From Triglochin maritima (taxonomy: Eukaryota > Streptophyta > Magnoliopsida > Alismatales > Juncaginaceae): DNA of 64,000 nt. The stretch spans positions 30,874,652 to 30,938,651 of the forward strand of contig OY821792.1 in NCBI GenBank assembly GCA_963682175.1, given 5' to 3'. A program made the translations under genes and the position numbers. Below, one piece after another: positions 25,301-38,061 of the stretch. The notes below the pieces were generated by a model. The model searched no databases. It saw only the letters and a list, made by a program, of their open reading frames with translations, and was not told where the DNA came from. Position 1 is the stretch's first letter, and every line of letters begins with the position of its first letter.

Positions 25301-27410
25301 CTACATTTCAGATTGTCTTTGCATCACTGGTCTTAGCAAACCAAGGCATTTTGATACCTTTGTTCAAGAAATGGACTTTGGTTGGCGCATTGATTGCCTC
25401 AGGTCTTCCTGCAGTCATCTTTGCACTGCAGAGTAGCTTGACGCAGATTGCCTACAGAAATCTCGACTCGCTTACATTCACCATACTCAATCAGACAAAG
25501 CTAATTTTTACAGCATTATTTATGTACATCATAATGGGGTACATCACTGCATCCTTAATTCGTTAATGCGATTAAGCCGTTATTCCTTTGTATCTTTGTA
25601 CAGTTTTACATAACCGTTGAAAACATTACTCGGCACTGCTTAGTGTGAAAAATGTATAATCCTTTGTAATAAAGTTGTATCCACTACCACTAGTCGAAGT
25701 ACTTATGTTTACAAAAACTGGTGGAGCTATTAAATTAAACAATAATAGACTTCAAGTCGCCATTGAACATTGTGTTAGCATATACAATAACATTTGTCTG
25801 CAACTTCCTGTGTTGCGTTCTCGAGCTTGCTTTTCCTTCGAGTTTGACCCATTTGCAGCTACCTTTTTAAGAAGTGTTATGGTTGGGATGAAAGAAAATT
25901 CTAACTATGGATATATTATTGGAATTTGATTATGCAACATTTGATTGAACATAAACAGACTTAGGCGACAGCTAAGCTAACTTAAGTTGTCGTTGCATTA
26001 ACCATTTTGCTTTCCAATTTAGAAGTGGTTGACTTTTACTATTGACAATTACATTGAAAATCGAAATGGTCAGGTTTTTCTAATGTAATTATTATGATCC
26101 ACAGCCACAAGCAATCCACTAAGCAAATTGGAGCATTAGCTTTGCTGGTTTGTGCTGCAAGTCTTCTAAGCATCGGGGAAAGTTCTGGATCACATTCTGA
26201 TACTGGTAGTGCTGAATCAAGCAAAACCATGGTCTATGGAATTATTCCTATTTTGGTTGCCTCTGTTCTATCTGGTTTAGCTTCTTCTTTGTGTCAGTGG
26301 GCTTCTCAGGTTAGGATTCTGTTAGGAATCTTTGTTAAGAAACTTAGTTATATCATGTTCATAGTTTTCTAACATCAGAAAGAAAATAAAAATTTAGGAG
26401 ATATAAAATTACATGTTACTACACTCAATACTAATTCGTCTTAAAATGAAAGTCCAAACATCGATATGGTCATCAGAGCCCAGTTAGCTATCGGATCCTA
26501 AAGAGACTGTGTCTGGGAGAATGTTGAAGAAAGAATAATCTCATTTTAGGAAAATTAAGGATGTTCTCCCGAACTATAAACTCCTGAGTCATTCCATTAA
26601 ACACTAATTGGTTTTGAGATAAAACTGATGCATTAATAGTTCTAAGTATTTTTTTATGGTATTTTTTTGGGATCCTTAATTATTATTATTTTGACAGGTA
26701 AAAAAACGCACCCCGTACTTCGTAACCATAGAAATGTCCTCCACTGGAAGCATATTCATGTTGTTAAGTATGATCAAGTCACCAGATGGAGAGGCCATTA
26801 GCAAATATGGGTTCTTTCATGGTTGGTCAGGATTAACTTTGGTATTGATTCTCACCAATTTGTTATTGATTTATTTAGTCCTGTTATACCACAATTATTA
26901 TCTTACAACAATAGGTTATAAGATAATAATAATAATAATAATAATTTGTTGTCTGACGGAAAATTAGAGAGACTAATCGTGTGGGCTAAAGTGGGATCAA
27001 ACTAAAAAAGAAGGGATAAGTGTTACAAATCATACTTGAGGGGTCAAAGTGTTACAAACCTCAAACTTAGAGGGTGCAAACTGTGATTTACCCAAAAAAA
27101 ATACCATGCATGGCAATTTTCATGGCTTTTTATGCATCTTTCTCTCATTCTAAATAGGGGTGAGCATCCAGTCCAGATTGAAATTTTTTCCGGGATCCTA
27201 ATCGAAAACCGGACCGGACCGATCCCATTATGTCGGACAAGTATATTTAAAGCTGATCGGTCCGGACAAGTAGATATCACAGCATTGCTGCAATATGTCT
27301 TTGATGGGAAGCCACCGTCCCATTACTGCCTCCTAGCTTTACCACTTGTAGTATGCAGTACTATCATCTACCAACGGAATCCTTACAAAGTTAAGGAGAA
27401 GAAAATCTAA
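22372..27410 (+). pseudogene. ROCK1-like nucleotide-sugar transporter, copy 1, internal segment lost
   Basis: Exons 22372-22457, 25075-25123, 25312-25538, 26105-26309, 26698-26841 and a last coding piece 27274-27410. The product starts MAATKLWLYQILLALQCGAQ and includes DSLTFTILNQTK, GIIPILVASVLSGLASSL and KSPDGEAISKYGFFHGW, ending in FDGKPPSHYC and a lysine-rich tail. This matches the multi-pass Nuc_sug_transp family, closest in memory to Arabidopsis ROCK1, an ER UDP-GlcNAc/GalNAc transporter. The segment that should follow LTL, with the conserved GG...GLVT...AGG.RKGF transmembrane region (about 35 aa), is absent from 26842-27273. That interval instead holds hAT-like 'aggggtgagca' sequence with CCGGACCG repeats, and joining exon 5 to the last piece would shift the frame. 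Probably non-functional, or encoding a truncated protein. Confidence 0.72.
22912..24374 (+). mobile_element. Solo LTR, SIRE/Maximus-like, in ROCK1-like intron 1 (unit 1)
   Basis: Starts TGTTGATTTTTTGGCC and ends GATCCTACA, flanked by CAAAT on both sides (22907-22911 and 24375-24379). 1463 bp. The layout (early 'tgctttgtgct', late 'tttattccgctgcgca') is like the long LTRs of SIRE-type Copia elements. Bases 23290-23740 carry about fifteen copies or near-copies of the palindrome CGGTCGACCG. Its open frames are by-products of that motif, not genes. Confidence 0.82.
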
Positions 27411-27519
27411 GCAGAAAAATCTCCTTCCAGTACTGGAAACTCATTTGATTATCTTCTGTGTTTACCATTTTGATTGATTAGTTATGTACATGCTAAGTGC
27501 AATGTATATTCTTCAGTAT

Positions 27520-27808
27520 TGTTGACTTGTCTATTTGTAATATCATTTCATTCTTAAGGTGGACATTGAAACCCAAGCAATTACCATTTGATCAGATTCT
27601 ACATAATTATTGGGGTATGAAAGGTCTTCTTCACGGTTCCGTCATCTGGATTTGATATCATTTATGGTTTTCTTATTAAGTCAGCTATGTTAGTTTTCAG
27701 TCAGGGTAGCGGATGAACAAGTTTTCGCTTTCTAATATGGATTTTCGTTGTAACTTTCTAATAGTTGTGACTTGCTATCATGTGGTTCCTCCAAAGGCTT
27801 GTCATAAC
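27520..27808. repeat. 3'-flank module shared with Pin-II copy A (M1, unit 1)
   Basis: Aligns by eye with 44800-45064, the 3' flank of Pin-II gene A: both run through 'gtggA(C/T)attgaaacc', 'ttctttt/ttcttatt' and end 'ccaaaggcttgt'. The copy in unit 2 lies at 34771-35059. It suggests that a Pin-II unit once stood here and was lost, leaving only its 3' flank beside the ROCK1-like pseudogene. Confidence 0.6.
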
Positions 27809-28301
27809 CGTAACATCCTTAAAACGACGGAAATTTTAAAACTTTTCAAAAGAGAAAATCAATTGAATCAAACGAAACCCGATGACATTACGAAACACAA
27901 CATGAGGTGCATCATCATATATCTCGAATATATATATATATATAGAGAGAGAGAGTAATGATAGAATGAGTCATGGGCTCATTTTATTTAAATGAGTTAC
28001 TCAAGATCTAATCATTCATTTCAATCTAAATGGTTGTGGGTCTTTTACTTTAAGTAAGTGTAATAAAGTAAATTTGATAGTCTTCCCAATCCCTTTAATC
28101 CACGTTACCAAAAATAAACTCACTATTCATCCTTCCATTTTCGTCATCCCTTTCTCCTCACCCTCCAAACCCATTATTCATCTTTCCATTTTCGTCATCC
28201 ATTTCTCCTCACCCTCCAAACCCTCCTCGTTTTTTTTCCATTCACACCGACTATCACCTCGATCCCGAACATCCCTCGTTGTCATTCACTACATCGGATT
28301 C
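27809..28301. mobile_element. Truncated LTR left end plus truncated MULE left end (unit 1)
   Basis: 27809-27950 is the left end of an LTR (CGTAACATCC, preceded by ATAAC). From about 27960 comes the MULE terminal sequence 'tagaatgagtcatgggctcat'. Both are cut off by the duplication junction at 28301/28303. The intact counterparts are at 35060-41632 and about 35212-39988. Confidence 0.75.
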
Positions 28302-29620
28302 ACTAACTCATATATTATACAGGTTGAAAAGAAAAACACAAATCCGAGTCATCTAATGATTCTTACAGTCGTGTCAACTTATTATATGAAACTAAATTTT
28401 GACATTTGAGTTTGTGATTTGTAAGTTTTGGCTAATTTTGGCGAGATTGAGTTCCCTCGTGTTTCAAGCATTGTACGAAGAATCATAACGTTTGATTTGG
28501 TCTACAATGTGAATGTCAACTTGTACACGTAGATTAAAGATGTGACGATTACAAGTATGTTTAACCCAAAACTTACAATTGTTAGAACACTCGGTCACTT
28601 GAGGATGAGCTAATGTCATGAGTTAGTTACAATATTGACATGAGTTAGTTACAACATTGGTTAGTGGAAGTCTTTGAGTGATGTATAAATAGGGTAAGTC
28701 TTCTAACTTGTGAAGGGACATCAAGTACAGAGTTAAGCATGATTCTCTGTAATCACTCCAGGGACTTATCTTGTAAGTCATCCACACAACCTCTTTGTTT
28801 TCGCTCATCCTACTTTTAAAGAGCAATGTTTGTTAATCATAACTTGACAAATGTATTTACCTTTGATTTGTTGGTAATTGTTTGTTTCTAATTACAACTT
28901 GTCATTTGTTTATCTTGCTGAAATAATCACATTTCTATCACTCCTCGTGTGTTATAGATTAAATAAATAATAGATCATTATATTGCTTGACAGCTTCTTT
29001 TGGATCGAGCATTTCGAATGTTCGAAGCATACTTATTTTCACATCAGCTGTTGTTAATCTTAATTACTTAATATAATTTTAAGGATTCGAAACGATTGTG
29101 GCTCGACTATATCTCAGAGACTTCTGGATTGCTGAAACTCTTGCTGATGTGGTTCTGACTTACATCACAACATGAATTCTTCAAATGCATGTTTTTTCTT
29201 GTGCAGTTGAAAATTGTGATTTGTATTCAAATTGTTTAGGATCAAACGATCCCTATGATGTTCATGTAACGTATGGGGTGTACGAATGAAATACCACTCA
29301 AATTGGTTAAACAATACAAAAATATTTAAATTGGTTAAGCAATAATAAAAACTACGGAATATATCCATATCCAAAAGAAGAAGAAAAATACAGCATATCT
29401 TATTTTGTTCGACTACGTATATTTGTAATATTCGGGAACATAACCGATAAAATAACGACGTCCAGTCAAACAAACATAAACATTAAGGGTGTTTGGGATT
29501 ATGTATAGCGACGTTATGGAACAACAACAACAAAAAAGAAATAATAGTCGAAATTTGCAAGAGTGAGTAGTCATGCACGTATTGTTTTTGTAGAGGATCA
29601 TCATTGCCTTCTCCTCTCCA

Positions 29621-32600
29621 ATGGCTGCCACCAAGCTGTGGCTCTACCAGATCCTCCTTGCTCTCCAATGCGGCGCACAACCACTGATCACCAAACGATT
29701 CATCGGGTACTCCTCCCTTTGTCTCGCAACGTTTTTTCTGATTCAAATGGATGGAATATGTCAAATGGAATTATCTTTTTTGCCTTAATATAGTAAGTGT
29801 CGACTTGTTGGAGTTTTGGGGCATCTAAAGCTCGTCTTCAAATGATGGCTTTGAAAATTTATTTTCGGTAAGTTCGTAGTAGCATGATTAGTAGAAAAAT
29901 CTAAATATATATGTACCATTTGGATGTTCCAAAAACCGACAATTTTCCCCACAAAAATTGGTTATTTTGGAGACTGCATTCAAACAGATTTTTAGTAGTC
30001 TAACTTTTACGTAAAAGTTGAGACCAACTTATCAATTTTGAATAAGACCGTAGAAGCTGGGTGAAACGAGCTTTTTGCTTATCTGGTGGGACCTATGGCT
30101 GAAGGTTACATCTTTAGGTATTTCGTTATTTATTTTTACGACTCTTGCCACCGATCAAATTGTTGATTTTTTGGCCTTAATCTATGTTTTGATGATTTAA
30201 TTAACCTAATCTTAATTATGATCATGTAGAGTAGCACACATATTGCATTGCATATATATTGCTTTGTGCTAATCTCTATAGGTGATCAAGACTTAATGAA
30301 GAAATGAAATCAAGTCAAGACATGTAATCAAGCTCAATTGAAGACATGTATTTTGCATTTCTTTGAGTCTTTAGGAACTTGTGTATTTTGAGCATACTTG
30401 AGCTAAAATCAACTTAAACACACACTAGGTTCCTTATAGAAGTCACACACAAAATTTCACATAATTTGGACTTCAATAAATCACCCAAACTTAGACCGGA
30501 AAACACTAAACCTGAACCCTAACTGTCTGCCCACATTCAGTCGACCGCAACAGGCCGTTCGGTCGACCAGATGATCAAGTAATCATGTTTGTGTTTCCCT
30601 GTCCAGTTTCGGTCGACCGCACCATCTCTTTCGGTCGACCGTTTGAACTTACTTTTCCGACCGTTATTTTTGTCGTATATACCTAACGGTCGTATTCGTA
30701 TTAAAACCATATACACCCTCATATACTTTACCAAAACGGTCGAACCATTTGCCCAGTCTGGTCGACCATTTAACCCTGTCAAAAATCCCTGCTATCGGTC
30801 GATACTATTTCGTTCGACCGATCCATATTTCCCTCTACCGAAACATAAGTTCGGTCGACCGGTAACCCTGTTCGGTCGACCGTTTCATTAACAAACTTAA
30901 GAGTTCAGTCGACCATTCCATATTTCGGTCGACCGTGTCTTCAACGAACCCAAGAGTTCGATCGACCGTTTCACCTTTCGGTCGACCGTTTCTGGACAAA
31001 TTTGCAGCCTGATTTTCTGCTTTGTGTGCTTTGCACAAAACCCAATCAAATCTTGTCCCAACGGCTCTATTCTCTCTAATGCCTATATAAGGAGTTGTAA
31101 AACACATTTTAACACAACTCACCCACTACAAACTTGTCCCAAACTTTAGAGAGAATCTCAAACACTCCAAACCTCAATTTCCACACTTTAGTGATCAATT
31201 CCTTAATCCTACTCAAGTGTGCTCAAGTTTATAGAGTGTTGTTCCACTCAACCTTTGTTTAAGAAGCAAGAACTTCGGTGAAAGCCCGAAGTGTTTCTCT
31301 CGGATTGTGAGAGAAGAAAGTCAAGCTCGCGAGGTTGTTCGCGGAGTTTGTTTTGTAAAAGGTATTCTCTCTCGGCCCGGAACGGGAAATGGTTAGTGAA
31401 GACGTAGGCGGAGCTTGGTGATCCGAGCGGAGCTTACAAGAGAGGACTAGGACCCGGGTGGGGTGTCGAACCTCTATAAAATCCCCCGTGTCGATTGTGG
31501 TTTGCATTCTATTATTCTTTCTTTACTTGTTTGTTTATTCCGCTGCGCATTTGATTGCTTAAACAAGTAGAGTATTAGGTGATTAGCCTTAATTGTGGAC
31601 CCATAGACCCACACGATCCTACACAAATTACATTCATACCTCTGAGGGGAGGGTAATATGGCAATTGTCATTGAAGAGACGTTTCGAAGCTAGGTGTCTC
31701 TTGGGAATATCCGAACGATCCAGCTTAAACCTCACAATAAGGCAACTTAAATGAATCCCCAAAAAATCCAGCTTAGTTGGAAAAACTGTCGACTTTTGGG
31801 ACATCCAAATGGTACCATAGTCGAGTGAGTGTAGAAGTTCTTCGTTATATCTGGTTTTTGATCATGTCTTCCGTTGGTCCTATAATCTTGTAGAAAAATT
31901 TATTTTTGAAAGTTTTTTCTACTCTATTATGTTTAGCCTTCAAAACACAATCGCATTCTACCATGGTACAATTTTTTGGTATAAGCTATTTCAAGATTTC
32001 TGCATTTACCAATCAAGCTAGCCCCTATCGGCCCTTTCTCGATAATTCAGACAAGCCAAGTGTGCTTTTGGATCTGGAATTTTATTTTTGGCAAAAATTC
32101 AATGAGAAATCACCCTCTGCCAATTTTATGTTTTTTCTCCAAAAGTCATGGTCGGGCTCGTAGTATCTCATTAATATAAGGCAATGTACAAGTGTTTCAA
32201 GTAAACCACTTGGTATTTTGGGGGTATTTTAGCGTCAGGATGGACCTCCAAAAATATAAAAACCTTAATCTGTATAACATTGTGAATAAGTTATAATATA
32301 TGTGTTTTTCTTTGCTTCAACAGGAAGGATGTCGTTGTGACTTCAAATATTCTAACATGTGAAATTGCAAAGGTGATACATTTAATATTTTGAAGAGGTG
32401 CCTTGCATTAATAATATGTTACCATTTTCATGGATGCATTTTGCTACAGCCTCAAATCTTTTGAATATTATCGATACGTTGTCTCTACTTGGTTTGTTGT
32501 GAATCTTATTACTAACCATGTTTGACAATATTGTTGACAACATTAATTTCTACATTTCAGATTGTCTTTGCATCACTGGTCTTAGCAAACCAAGGCATTT

Positions 32601-34661
32601 TGATACCTTTGTTCAAGAAATGGACTTTGGTTGGCGCATTGATTGCCTCAGGTCTTCCTGCAGTCATCTTTGCACTGCAGAGTAGCTTGACGCAGATTGC
32701 CTACAGAAATCTCGACTCGCTTACATTCACCATACTCAATCAGACAAAGCTAATTTTTACAGCATTATTTATGTACATCATAATGGGGTACATCACTGCA
32801 TCCTTAATTCGTTAATGCGATTAAGCCGTTATTCCTTTGTATCTTTGTACAGTTTTACATAACCGTTGAAAACATTACTCGGCACTGCTTAGTGTGAAAA
32901 ATGTATAATCCTTTGTAATAAAGTTGTATCCACTACCACTAGTCGAAGTACTTATGTTTACAAAAACTGGTGGAGCTATTAAATTAAACAATAATAGACT
33001 TCAAGTCGCCATTGAACATTGTGTTAGCATATACAATAACATTTGTCTGCAACTTCCTGTGTTGCGTTCTCGAGCTTGCTTTTCCTTCGAGTTTGACCCA
33101 TTTGCAGCTACCTTTTTAAGAAGTGTTATGGTTGGGATGAAAGAAAATTCTAACTATGGATATATTATTGGAATTTGATTATGCAACATTTGATTGAACA
33201 TATAAACAGTCTTAGGCGACAGCTAAGCTAACTTAAGTTGTCGTTGCATTAACCATTTTGCTTTCCAATTTAGAAGTGGTTGACTTTTACTATTGACAAT
33301 TACATTGAAAATCGAAATGGTCAGGTTTTTCTAATGTAATTATTATGATCCACAGCCACAAGCAATCCACTAAGCAAATTGGAGCATTAGCTTTGCTGGT
33401 TTGTGCTGCAAGTCTTCTAAGCATCGGGGAAAGTTCTGGATCACATTCTGATACTGGTAGTGCTGAATCAAGCAAAACCATGGTCTATGGAATTATTCCT
33501 ATTTTGGTTGCCTCTGTTCTATCTGGTTTAGCTTCTTCTTTGTGTCAGTGGGCTTCTCAGGTTAGGATTCTGTTAGGAATCTTTGTTAAGAAACTTAGTT
33601 ATATCATGTTCATAGTTTTCTAACATCAGAAAGAAAATAAAAATTTAGGAGATATAAAATTACATGTTACTACACTCAATACTAATTCGTCTTAAAATGA
33701 AAGTCCAAACATCGATATGGTCATCAGAGCCCAGTTAGCTATCGGATCCTAAAGAGACTGTGTCTGGGAGAATGTTGAAGAAAGAATAATCTCATTTTAG
33801 GAAAATTAAGGATGTTCTCCCGAACTATAAACTCCTGAGTCATTCCATTAAACACTAATTGGTTTTGAGATAAAACTGATGCATTAATAGTTCTAAGTAT
33901 TTTTTTATGGTATTTTTTTGGGATCCTTAATTATTATTATTTTGACAGGTAAAAAAACGCACCCCGTACTTCGTAACCATAGAAATGTCCTCCACTGGAA
34001 GCATATTCATGTTGTTAAGTATGATCAAGTCACCAGATGGAGAGGCCATTAGCAAATATGGGTTCTTTCATGGTTGGTCAGGATTAACTTTGGTATTGAT
34101 TCTCACCAATTTGTTATTGATTTATTTAGTCCTGTTATACCACAATTATTATCTTACAACAATAGGTTATAAGATAATAATAATAATAATAATAATTTGT
34201 TGTCTGACGGAAAATTAGAGAGACTAATCGTGTGGGCTAAAGTGGGATCAAACTAAAAAAGAAGGGATAAGTGTTACAAATCATACTTGAGGGGTCAAAG
34301 TGTTACAAACCTCAAACTTAGAGGGTGCAAACTGTGATTTACCCAAAAAAAATACCATGCATGGCAATTTTCATGGCTTTTTATGCATCTTTCTCTCATT
34401 CTAAATAGGGGTGAGCATCCAGTCCAGATTGAAATTTTTTCCGGGATCCTAATCGAAAACCGGACCGGACCGATCCCATTATGTCGGACAAGTATATTTA
34501 AAGCTGATCGGTCCGGACAAGTAGATATCACAGCATTGCTGCAATATGTCTTTGATGGGAAGCCACCGTCCCATTACTGCCTCCTAGCTTTACCACTTGT
34601 AGTATGCAGTACTATCATCTACCAACGGAATCCTTACAAAGTTAAGGAGAAGAAAATCTAA
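29621..34661 (+). pseudogene. ROCK1-like nucleotide-sugar transporter, copy 2, internal segment lost
   Basis: Exons at 29621-29706, 32324-32372, 32561-32787, 33356-33560, 33949-34092 and 34525-34661, identical in sequence to copy 1. It shares the same missing GG...GLVT...AGG.RKGF segment and the same hAT-like sequence in its place, so the damage predates the tandem duplication. None of the differences seen between the two units falls in an exon. Confidence 0.72.
30161..31623 (+). mobile_element. Solo LTR, SIRE/Maximus-like (unit 2)
   Basis: Copy of the LTR at 22912-24374, with CAAAT on both sides; one substitution (T at 31232) was seen. The palindrome cluster is at 30540-30990. Confidence 0.82.
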
Positions 34662-35571
34662 GCAGAAAAATCTCCTTCCAGTACTGGAAACTCATTTGAT
34701 TATCTTCTGTGTTTACCATTTTGATTGATTAGTTATGTACATGCTAAGTGCAATGTATATTCTTCAGTATTGTTGACTTGTCTATTTGTAATATCATTTC
34801 ATTCTTAAGGTGGACATTGAAACCCAAGCAATTACCATTTGATCAGATTCTACATAATTATTGGGGTATGAAAGGTCTTCTTCACGGTTCCGTCATCTGG
34901 ATTTGATATCATTTATGGTTTTCTTATTAAGTCAGCTATGTTAGTTTTCAGTCAGGGTAGCGGATGAACAAGTTTTCGCTTTCTAATATGGATTTTCGTT
35001 GTAACTTTCTAATAGTTGTGACTTGCTATCATGTGGTTCCTCCAAAGGCTTGTCATAACCGTAACATCCTTAAAACGACGGAAATTTTAAAACTTTTCAA
35101 AAGAGAAAATCAATTGAATCAAACGAAACCCGATGACATTACGAAACACAACATGAGGTGCATCATCATATATCTCGAATATATATATATATATAGAGAG
35201 AGAGAGTAATGATAGAATGAGCCATGGGCTCATTTTATTTAAATGAGTTACTCAAGATCTAATCATTCATTTCAATCTAAATGGTTGTGGGTCTTTTACT
35301 TTAAGTAAGTGTAATAAAGTAAATTTGATAGTCTTCCCAATCCCTTTAATCCACGTTACCAAAAATAAACTCACTATTCATCCTTCCATTTTCGTCATCC
35401 CTTTCTCCTCACCCTCCAAACCCATTATTCATCTTTCCATTTTCGTCATCCATTTCTCCTCACCCTCCAAACCCTCCTCGTTTTTTTTCCATTCACACCG
35501 ACTATCACCTCGATCCCGAACATCCCTCGTTGTCATTCACTACATCGGATTCTTCGAGACGTCTTGTTTTT

Positions 35572-35865
35572 TTTGTTAGATGTTGCTTCTGATTTTGGTT
35601 TTGTTTTGGTTAAATGTTGCTGTTGATTTCGGTTTTGTTGGTTTTTCTGCTGTTGATTTCAGTATTGTTTTGGTTAGATGTTGTTGCTGATTTTGGTTTT
35701 GTTGGGTTTTTTCTGTTGATTTCGGTTTTGTTAGTTTTTTGCTGCTGATTTTGATTTGGTTTGGTTTTTTGTTGTTGATTTCGATTTGGTTTGGTTTTAG
35801 TTTTTTGATGTTGATTTCGGTTTTGCTTGGTTTTTTGCTGCTGATTTCGGTTTTTATTAGGTGGA
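35572..35865. repeat. T/G-rich degenerate minisatellite
   Basis: About eight to ten imperfect units of the form 'gttgatttcggttttgttggttttt', of variable length. It lies just inside the MULE left end, where MULE subterminal repeats are often found. Confidence 0.7.
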
Positions 35866-36377
35866 TCTTTAATCTTGCGGTTTATTTGGGATGTAGATAA
35901 ATTTTGGTAGAATATATTGGTTAAAAATTAACATAATCGTTGTTAATTTAACATTAAGTTATGTTATTTAATTTTAAATAATGTTAAATAAACATATATG
36001 ATTTTACTGTCACTCTCCAATAACATACTGTCGAATTAATTTGAGTTCTTGTGCAGGTACATGTACATTACGATTCTTTTCAAGCATGCATATATATTGG
36101 ATTAGCTGTAACATAATTGTTATAACTGTAATATTAAGTTATGATTTTTAATTATACTGAATGTTACATAAACAAATATGAGTAGTTCAGCCAGTTTTCG
36201 AATTCAATATCATACACTTGAAATAAGTGGAATGTGATGTTATAAATTAAGCATTGTTTTTATTAATGTAGATTAGAAGTGACTCTAAAGCATCAAAGAG
36301 AGAATGAAAATAGATGAGATTATAATGACAATAATAAGAAATGAGAACTACTGACTGAATGGAACCTTGAAGCTGAA

Positions 36378-36704
36378 ATGGAAGAAATATACACTAGAAG
36401 TATCATTCACATCTTTCAGATAGAGTTAAAGAAGAGTTTTATGTGCAACGTTACGATTGAAAATAAGGATGAAAATTCAGTTACATACAATGTCAGCAAG
36501 ATAGATGAAGACAATGGAACGATGCATGTAAGGTTCGAAGGCATTTATCATGTGCCTGTTTGTGACCGTCACTTTATGGAATTTCAAGGACTTCCATGCC
36601 AACATAGTTTGACAGTTTTTAAACACCTAGGTTACAAGAAGATTAATGTTCGTGGACAAGATATACATGCAAATAAGAATAAAAACTATGATAATCTCGT
36701 ATAG
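36378..36704 (+). pseudogene. FAR1/FHY3-type MULE transposase fragment (C-terminal SWIM region)
   Basis: 108-codon frame. It begins MEEIYTRSIIHIFQIELKKS, matching the conserved 'YT..if..FQ.El' block after the transposase domain of FAR1/FHY3 proteins. It then has a run ending in C-x-x-x-F-M-E-F-x-G-L-P-C-Q-H, a SWIM zinc finger with the CxCH-like second half and an altered first pair (VCDRHF). The DDE catalytic core is absent. This is a decayed piece of the MULE transposase, not a working transcription factor. Confidence 0.65.
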
Positions 36705-36719
36705 GAGTATACATCATTT

Positions 36720-38060
36720 TTTAAAAATTTGATATACATACTCTAGTATATAAAAAATTGAAAAATTCTATATACTCTTATTTTTGTTGAATATTTTAGG
36801 TTTTGTCCCAAGCAATGATTAATGAGTACAGGTTATGTACATTGTTTTACTATATCTAATAGCTGTAATATTACGGTGACAACTGTAATATCGAGGGGCT
36901 GCTAGTAATATTATGTTTCAAAACGTAATATTAAAAATGTATTTACATTTAAATGATGATATTTTAGTAATTTCACAAGTTCTTTCATGTCATCTTTTTC
37001 CAAAGTCCTTCTCTAGTTGATTATTTTTCAAAACGTAATATTACATTATTTCTAGTATGATTTTACCACAATTGAAACATCATTGCACGTTCATGGCTTG
37101 TTTGGGAAGAAACCAGTACTAGTATGATTTTTCTGCAATTGAGTGATGTGAGTTCATGACGCCAAATCTTTGTTTTGGTTCCCAAGCGACCTTCCGTGAG
37201 TGGTTTGAGATTGGGCAGTTGGTTGTAGTGTAAATTTGTGCCACTACAAACTATCATTCCATGGAAAAAATGTATATCAAAGAGTGCCATATCATAGAGT
37301 TACAAATTCAACATGACAATTTCTCCAAATCAACCTAATTAGGTTATTTGACAATGAAAGATTGTGAAAGCATATGGAAAAAATGGTTCTTTGTGATTTA
37401 TAAATGTTAACCGTAATATAATATAATAATTTTTAACAATATTTCTCAAATAATGGTGAATGACTACAACTTGTGAAACATGTATCGCTATTCGTATAAA
37501 CGTTAATATTATGTTCGCAACCGTAATATAATGTTGTTGTCGTAATAAGGTTTTGTTAGCCGTAATATAATGAAATTATTGTTACTAGCATCCCATAAAA
37601 TATGATGGGTGACTGCATCATTTGTAACATGTATCGTTGTTCGTATAAAAATTAAAATTACGTTCACAATAACATTATATTACGGTTGTGAATGTAATAT
37701 TGATGTTTAGACGAACTACATTATTTGAAACAAATGATTAAGAGATCCCTCACTTTTTACAAAACATTGATAAACAATCATAAATTATATTACGGCTAAG
37801 GACGACATATTATTAGAAGAATATTTTATTACGACTTTGAATGATATATTGATTTTTATAGGATCACGATTTTATTTCAACATGAGTTAGTCATCCCTCT
37901 CTTTTTGTGCATCACTTAAATTATTTTATCTTACGTTTAACAAATTAATATTACAACATTTTGATGTTACATTTTGTGAACGTAATACTATTGTTATATT
38001 AAGTTTAAAAAAATAATATTACAATATCTTGTTAATATTACAACCGTTAACGTAATATTA
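36720..38060. repeat. Dispersed GTAATATTA/TAATATTAC motifs
   Basis: At least eight exact copies in either orientation, for example near 36128, 36865, 36905, 36925, 37035, 38012, 38033 and 38051, plus many one-base variants (GTAATATAA, GTAATATCG) across 36100-38060. The sequence around them is otherwise non-coding and AT-rich. Confidence 0.7.
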
Positions 38061-38061
38061 T

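Larger units (their letters stand above)
21055..28301. repeat. Tandem duplication, unit 1 (7.25 kb)
   Basis: Matches 28303-35552 base for base apart from four substitutions (21540, 23983, 25959, 27971) and two small indels (1 bp near 21944, 2 bp near 25952), as read by eye. It holds the ROCK1-like pseudogene, a solo SIRE-like LTR in its first intron, a 3'-flank module shared with the Pin-II genes, the left end of an LTR and a truncated left end of the MULE. Confidence 0.97.
28303..35552. repeat. Tandem duplication, unit 2 (7.25 kb)
   Basis: Second copy of 21055-28301. The junction reads 'catcggattc', one extra base (A at 28302), then 'ctaactcat'. Neither parental edge shares homology with the other, so end joining with a 1-bp insertion fits better than unequal crossing over. 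Confidence 0.97.

Noticed and set aside
26039..26230. Minus-strand frame opposite ROCK1-like exon 4
   Set aside because: Shadow of the plus-strand exon, which has consensus splice sites and a family match.
36100..38060. Integrated geminivirus sequence, because of TAATATTAC
   Set aside because: No Rep-like frame, no conserved stem around the nonamer and no viral gene order. The motif is dispersed in many copies inside a transposon.
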